This document shows, piece after piece, positions 60,301 through 64,000 of a stretch of 64,000 nt of DNA. This DNA comes from Struthio camelus (taxonomy: Eukaryota; Chordata; Aves; Struthioniformes; Struthionidae). Within the stretch, counting starts at the first letter, position 1. Each line of letters begins with the position of its first letter. A program made the translations under genes and the position numbers. The notes beneath the pieces are model-generated. The model was not told the origin of the DNA and searched no databases. It saw nothing but the letters and a program-made list of their open reading frames with translations. The stretch covers positions 21,109,213 to 21,173,212 of the forward strand of contig NC_090943.1 in the NCBI RefSeq assembly GCF_040807025.1. Reading direction: 5' to 3'.

Positions 60301-62205
60301 GACATCTTTATAGTGTCATGTACAATCTTAAAAGGCAAGCTAATGATACTGTAAACCAAATATGTGATGTGTTGACAGAGAAGAAGGTTTTGGACTTGCA
60401 AAATACTGGTAGAGTATTCTTTGATCTGTATGACTGTTTAGAGGAAATGACTTCTAGTTAAACAAGCCAAATACCAACTTCCTGCATTCAAATCTAAGAT
60501 TTGTTAGGCTGGCTTCAACTTAAATAGAGAAGAAATGCACTTAGGTTCTTTATGTTATTGCACTACAAATACTGAAAGCAGTTTGAAATTTCGATGCTTG
60601 GCTTTGTCCTGCTTCTTGGGATGATCTGCTTAAAACTCCATGTATTTGTTGACACAAGAGGATCATCAAATCATAGGTTTCATTGTCATTCATATTGACA
60701 TTGAGCTTAGATGAACCTTTGTTAACTTCTGCTATAACTAACAAAACACTGGATGTCCCACCATCCACAATAAAAAGTTTGCTAAATGAATGAGTCTTAA
60801 TGGGTAAGTTTTCCAAGAAAACCAACTCAATCGAATAAATCTTTTCTGTCTAGACAAAAAAAGTAATTATCAAAATTCTTATTTTATAAAATACAAATCT
60901 CTTGTCTCCTAGGACATAAAGCACTGTGCTAGGATTAAAATGTATCTCTCACAGTACAAACATCACAGCAGTTTTGTGTTATTTGAAAGGTGGAAAAAGT
61001 GGAAAAGATGAAAAAGGTAAGCTATTGCAATGAAAATTGCCAGATCAAATGTGGCTCACATGTCCTGTGGTTTAGCATTAATGAAGATTATGGCCCGACG
61101 ATCAGTAAGCTCTTGTGTACTCAGTTCCTCCAAAGATAAAAATTTCACTCCAGGTTGTACCTATAACAAAATCATAATAAAAGTTCAGTGGTTCTGTTCA
61201 TCTAAAGTTGAATAGAAAATATAGTTTTAAAAATATATTTAAAGAGTCATTTAAAATTCCAAATCTTTAAGAGAAGAGTATATATGAGAACTTATTAAAA
61301 ACATTCAAAATATATGAAATCAGTTACTTCATTAATCCTCCTAGGAAAGATAGTTTACAAATAATTTAATTTTTAATTATTGTTATTATATCATCTTAGA
61401 TCTCGAATAAAGAAATGTTCCTGCCTCTGAAGACTCTACAATCTAGAATGCAATTTTCAAAAGCAGCCAAACGCTTTAGCAGCACGCATTTTACTAATTT
61501 TCAATAAGACTGGCATTTCTCATTCATTTGGGCATTTTGAAAATCCCTTCTCCAATTTAAATCAAACACAGCACTAAGTGGTGATACACAATGGAGTCAG
61601 TCTTTAAAGAGAGAAAGGGTCATAATAAAGGTAAAAATATGAGCTCTTTACTTCCTTAAGTAAAAATAAAAAAACAAAAAGTCCATGGGTCATTAAGTGT
61701 CAGGTTAGCCTTAGGTATACTGCAGTGAAAGACACCAAAAGAGCGTAATGTCTGAGGAAGGATCCAAAATGGAACAAGAGTTGCACAGCTTACATAGGAC
61801 TGGGAAGAAGATCCCAACTATGGGATGGCATGAAGATGATGAGGTTTCACCCTCATGGAAAAGATAATCAAAAGAAGTCAGTATAAAAGCTAGGAAACTG
61901 CAGGACAGGAAAAGATGCAAAGGTATTTTTGGCAGCCAGATTCTGGCTTTTGCGATATCCCTCTTTCTCCCTTTTTGTAAACTGAGAAGAAAATTTTACT
62001 CCTCCAAAGAAAAGTAATTTATTGAAAGTAGCTTACCTGACCACAGTCATAGAATCCATTAGTAATAATATTACTTGATGATAAATATCCCATCTGGCTG
62101 TACTTTTGGGAGAGATTATTATCAAGTAGCTTTTCCAGAGCTCCTTCACTAAAGTTATTTTTGTGCCCCGTTGACAGATTGATTTCTTCTAGGATCTCTA
62201 AAGCC
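45135..62205 (-). CDS. ARMC3: ARMC3, armadillo repeat-containing protein 3 (3' part, seven coding exons)
   Basis: Exons 62037-62205, 61060-61160, 59861-59956, 58276-58365, 50556-50756, 46878-47040 and 45135-45344 join without a frame break into about 342 C-terminal residues (human protein about 870). In order they encode the last armadillo helices ([18 protein letters not shown]), a Ser/Arg/Lys-rich linker ([29 protein letters not shown]), then the EDR1/CTR1/ARMC3 peptidase-like domain ([51 protein letters not shown]). ARMC3 is a cytoplasmic armadillo protein enriched in testis and ciliated cells; the function of its C-terminal domain is unsettled. The 5' exons lie past the right edge. Identification is from remembered similarity to mammalian ARMC3 and from synteny with MSRB2. 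Confidence 0.93.
45345..46877 (-). other. ARMC3 last intron
   Basis: Ordinary AT-rich intron. Short open frames in it carry no recognisable domain. Confidence 0.85.
46878..47040 (-). CDS. ARMC3: ARMC3 penultimate exon
   Basis: Encodes [39 protein letters not shown] and [15 protein letters not shown] between an AACTGGAACAG acceptor and an AAG/GTATAT donor. This is the best-conserved part of the gene in the window and the core of the EDR1/CTR1/ARMC3 peptidase-like domain. Confidence 0.95.
47041..50555 (-). other. ARMC3 intron
   Basis: Contains a somewhat GC-richer stretch at 49000-49520 that may be an old repeat I cannot name. I found no exon or RNA gene. Confidence 0.8.
50556..50756 (-). CDS. 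ARMC3: ARMC3 exon, lysine/glutamate-rich segment and start of the C-terminal domain
   Basis: Begins with a charged run ([15 protein letters not shown]) and continues through [20 protein letters not shown] to REQVVALAQ. Acceptor CTATGTAAG, donor CA/GTGAGT. It is 201 bases long, with phases matching both neighbours. The second half enters the EDR1/CTR1-like domain. Confidence 0.92.
53747..53770 (-). repeat. CR1 3'-terminal octamer repeat (ATTCTGTG x3)
   Basis: Three exact tandem octamers end the element. This is the 3' tail recognised by CR1 reverse transcriptase and it fixes the element's orientation. Confidence 0.95.
53835..56769 (-). pseudogene. CR1 ORF2 (APE endonuclease and reverse transcriptase), interrupted by one stop and one frameshift
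   Basis: About 978 codons. The N-terminal APE-type endonuclease shows [35 protein letters not shown] and SDHEMVEF. The reverse transcriptase shows [17 protein letters not shown], the metal-binding [13 protein letters not shown] and, in the other frame, [14 protein letters not shown] and FADDTKLGG. An in-frame TGA at 56554-56556 lies at the start of the endonuclease. A one-base frame change near 54848 falls between RT blocks A and B. Both catalytic domains are otherwise readable. C-terminal residues run to a stop at 53835, 64 bases before the octamer tail. Confidence 0.92.
56775..57845 (-). pseudogene. CR1 ORF1 (zinc-finger, coiled-coil, SGNH/GDSL esterase), interrupted by two stops
   Basis: A single frame of 357 codons including the stop, starting at an ATG. 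N-terminal part: paired CxxC motifs (CRECLG, CVRCAV), then a heptad-like stretch [18 protein letters not shown], probably a nucleic-acid-binding and multimerising module. C-terminal part: an SGNH/GDSL hydrolase with VVGDSLLQG (serine near residue 196), VGANDT and, near the end, DGIHL. In-frame TGA at 57447-57449 (codon 133) separates the two modules. In-frame TAG at 56919-56921 (codon 309) precedes the Asp-His block, so no intact enzyme can be made. ORF2 starts 5 bases after the final stop in another frame. Confidence 0.88.
57846..58226 (-). promoter_or_regulatory. CR1 5' UTR with TATA-like motif and 12-bp tandem repeat
   Basis: GC-rich leader ahead of ORF1. TATATAA lies at 57991-57997 on the minus strand, about 150 bases upstream of the ORF1 start. 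A 12-bp unit TGCGCAAACTGC is repeated in tandem at about 57921-57944. LINEs often carry internal promoters in this region; whether this one is active cannot be seen. Confidence 0.6.
58241..58271. repeat. Perfect 11-bp inverted repeat at an ARMC3 splice donor
   Basis: TATATTATGAA at 58241-58251 and its exact complement at 58261-58271, with a 9-base spacer. In the ARMC3 pre-mRNA the first arm begins at intron position +5. The CR1 5' end follows within about 15 bases. Confidence 0.85.
58276..58365 (-). CDS. ARMC3: ARMC3 exon, second linker segment
   Basis: Acceptor GATCTCAATAG, 90 coding bases ([20 protein letters not shown] then KGSAREKVS), donor AAG/GTATTA. Both phases fit. The donor is followed at +5 by a perfect 11-bp inverted repeat and, about 50 bases on, by the 5' end of the CR1 element. 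The donor is therefore close to inserted and foldable sequence. Confidence 0.85.
58366..59860 (-). other. ARMC3 intron
   Basis: Contains a CA-rich microsatellite at 58434-58462 and, near 59054-59110, a short tRNA-like tail (GGACTAGAACTCAGG) that may be a SINE relic. Nothing coding was recognised. Confidence 0.75.
59861..59956 (-). CDS. ARMC3: ARMC3 exon, serine-rich linker
   Basis: Acceptor CCATTTCAG and donor AAG/GTATGG. Encodes [15 protein letters not shown] followed by [14 protein letters not shown], which matches the serine/arginine patch of mammalian ARMC3. It is 96 bases long, phase 2 in and phase 2 out. Confidence 0.9.
59957..61059 (-). other. ARMC3 intron containing an orphan open frame
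   Basis: Bounded by well-supported ARMC3 exons. It contains the 99-codon open frame at 60550-60849, listed separately; the rest shows nothing. Confidence 0.8.
60550..60849 (-). other. Unassigned 99-codon open frame with acceptor-like 5' border
   Basis: On the minus strand a pyrimidine tract ending TTTTTTTGTCTAG is followed directly by 99 open codons and a TAA. The product includes [20 protein letters not shown] and [20 protein letters not shown]. The frame begins in phase 0, whereas the ARMC3 exon upstream ends in phase 2, so it is not a simple extra ARMC3 exon. I do not recognise the protein. It could be the terminal exon of a nested transcript, a retrocopied fragment or a chance frame. Confidence 0.3.
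61060..61160 (-). CDS. ARMC3: ARMC3 exon, post-armadillo linker
   Basis: Acceptor TTGTTATAG, then a frame starting [18 protein letters not shown] and ending AKPQD plus two bases, with donor AT/GTGAGC. The segment corresponds to the region after the armadillo repeats in mammalian ARMC3. Without the splice the frame would stop at TGA within the donor, so the donor choice is well constrained. Confidence 0.88.
61161..62036 (-). other. ARMC3 intron
   Basis: AT-rich intron with a palindromic repeat relic at 61453-61544. Confidence 0.85.
61453..61544. repeat. Palindromic repeat relic, candidate non-autonomous DNA transposon
   Basis: A perfect 10-bp inverted repeat (ATTTTCAAAA ... TTTTGAAAAT) brackets about 72 bases. 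This layout is known from old palindromic repeats in reptile and bird genomes. Confidence 0.4.
62037..62205 (-). CDS. ARMC3: ARMC3 exon, end of the armadillo region
   Basis: First ARMC3 exon visible from the right. After a GTTGAACAG acceptor it encodes [20 protein letters not shown] and continues to [14 protein letters not shown], then a CAG/GTAAGC donor. Entry phase is 2 and exit phase 0. The preceding exon was not found between 62206 and 64000. Confidence 0.92.
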
Positions 62206-64000
62206 CTGTTCAACAAAACACAAAGGCTAATTCATCATTAAGTACCAGCTAATTGTTATTACACAGTTCAGAGTTGGTTTTCAGCGTTACCGAGCCCAAG
62301 ACACAGATTCATTCCCAAGTCCTAGCCTCTTGCCCTGTGGGCCAGCAAAGAGCTGACTGTGCTACCTACAATTCTTTCACTAGAGGAGAAAAAAATGCCT
62401 TGCAGCGCGCAAAACCAAAAGCAATTCCTTTAGACAGTTAAACAGTTACATAAAGAAATGCTGACCAGATGCCACAGCCAACCTTTTTTCAGAAAGATAT
62501 TAGCTACCACAGAGAACCTGAGAATAAGACTATACAAGCAGAGTAAAGGAATAATGTGCAGAGCTGACCCTATGGTATAATTCAGGAAATCTCTCTTTCT
62601 CCAACTTGTAATGCAACTTATCAGTTCCAATTTGGTACTATGAAATGTGTGAATCTTCTTGTTTTACGACTGTTACTGGCTGTTGGGGAGGGGCAGTTGG
62701 CAGAGGTTTGCTAACCTTGGATTAGCACGGCCACATGAACAGTTGTGTCAGCAAGATCAAAACCGCAACACTTTTGCAGCATGGAGGGCGAAGCAGATAT
62801 GTGGGGACATGAGAGGACAGGAATTCCTCAAGCCATTCCTAGTGCTGAAACCCGTGATAACTTCTGAGCTGAGAAATGTGGAGAAGCTCACTAAGAAGAT
62901 AATGGAAACTCAATCAGGAGGAAAGAGCACTGAGGCACTGCCTGCTGCCGCTTTGAAGCTGTTTAGGAATTGAAAGACAGAAAAAAGAGGGAGATATGTA
63001 CCTATTATATACGTGTATATATGTGTGTGCATGCGCACGTGTGTATGTGTACAAAGCAAATGTGTGTGTGTGTGTGTACACATATGCAAAAACTCACTCC
63101 ACCCATGAAAGGACTATATAGTCAGTAGTGGTTTAGTCATGGAATCTAAGGCACGATTCTTCACATCCTAAGGAACTATTTTTATATATATTCACACACA
63201 CACATACACACATATACACACATACATATATATACACATACTTTTACACTTACACTTACATTTGTATAAATGTATATATATATAACATAAACATAAAATT
63301 ACATAAAATGTGTCAATATGTGTGTGTACTGGTTATAATATATATGTTTATAAAATACACACACACACACACATATACATACACATACTATATATATACA
63401 CTGTGCCTTTAGAGTGCCCTTTCTCTCTATGAACTACACGAGGAACCTCAGCTGTGGACATTTATGATGCAGACCTCTGAAGACAGGTCAAGTGAATTCC
63501 GGAGAACAAGTTTTTCAGATAGGCAAGTCACAACCTTCTTTTTAAGAAGATAGCATGGGAGAAAATAGTGGAATAGGTTATTCCAGGTCATATTCAGGTT
63601 ATACGGGTTATTTGTCAGGAAGCATACTTCAACAAACTCAGGAAATTAGCTAGTAAGATGATAAGTGGAAGAATTTTAATGGGGAAAATGAGTGCAAGCA
63701 AGTCTAACGAGTACACTAAAAAAGATAACACTGGAGGCACGACGGCACATTATCCTAATGTCAAGAAAAGACAGGCAGAAAAGTAAGGGACAAATTAGGC
63801 TGCATCAAAAGTTCTCTAGGACCAAAAACCAAAAAAGCAATCATATAGAAATGGGAACATGGACACGCTTCGGTCTGGGAAGACCCAAAAGACCATAGAC
63901 AAAGTGAGATACAACTAATCAGGGATTGAAAAGAAAAAAATGAAATGTATCCTATACCACAAGTAGGAGAGGAAAACATAAGCATATAACTCAGTGTGGG
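62206..64000 (-). other. ARMC3 upstream intron, running off the right edge
   Basis: No further ARMC3 exon was found. The segment is dominated by a complex TG/CA/TA microsatellite at 63004-63400. Confidence 0.7.
63004..63405 (+). repeat. Complex TG/CA/TA microsatellite block
   Basis: About 400 bases with several runs of (TG)n, (CA)n and (TA)n separated by short unique stretches, including TG repeats near 63061-63078 and CA repeats near 63355-63371. Alternating purine-pyrimidine sequence dominates. Confidence 0.9.

Noticed and set aside
1-64000. CRISPR arrays, operons, insertion sequences, or viral or prophage genes
   Set aside because: No regularly spaced direct repeats, gene packing or viral structural/replication genes were seen. 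Splice sites, CpG islands and LINEs show ordinary vertebrate nuclear DNA.

Overview
The window is vertebrate nuclear DNA, almost certainly from a bird. It has widely spaced short exons with GT-AG borders, CpG-rich promoter islands in AT-rich surroundings, no operon-like gene packing, and a nearly full-length CR1 LINE ending in the ATTCTGTG octamer repeats typical of avian CR1. The relatively intact CR1 weakly suggests a non-passerine bird, but the sequence alone does not fix the species.

Two protein-coding genes can be reconstructed, both on the minus strand. MSRB2 (mitochondrial methionine-R-sulfoxide reductase B2) is complete: five coding exons between 16698 and 26299 with consistent splice phases, a CpG-island promoter at about 25.95-26.56 kb and a 3' UTR ending near 15.83 kb. 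ARMC3 (armadillo repeat-containing 3) is partial: seven consecutive 3' coding exons between 45135 and 62205 encode about 342 C-terminal residues, namely the end of the armadillo region, a low-complexity linker and the EDR1/CTR1/ARMC3 peptidase-like domain. Its 5' exons lie beyond the right edge. The order ARMC3 then MSRB2, same strand, matches the conserved amniote order (human 10p12). The next gene there, PTF1A, was not found in the left 15 kb.

Layout: 1-15.8 kb is intergenic, with ancient CR1/L3 and MIR-like relics and an orphan CpG island at 5.3-6.5 kb. MSRB2 fills 15.8-26.5 kb. The 26.5-45.1 kb spacer holds several GC-rich islets and homeodomain/octamer motif clusters. ARMC3 occupies 45.1 kb to the right edge. 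The ARMC3 intron at 50757-58275 carries the sense-oriented CR1 (about 53747-58226). That element has an esterase-type ORF1 with two in-frame stops, and an endonuclease/reverse-transcriptase ORF2 with one stop and one frameshift. Its 5' end lies only about 50 bp from an ARMC3 splice donor that is followed by a perfect 11-bp inverted repeat. The last kilobase contains a long alternating purine-pyrimidine microsatellite block.

The two genes do not form a pathway. MSRB2 repairs oxidised methionine in mitochondria; ARMC3 is an armadillo protein mainly associated with ciliated cells and testis. The most unusual signals are the near-complete CR1 beside a splice donor, an unassigned 99-codon open frame with an acceptor-like 5' border inside an ARMC3 intron (60550-60849), and the orphan CpG island on the left.
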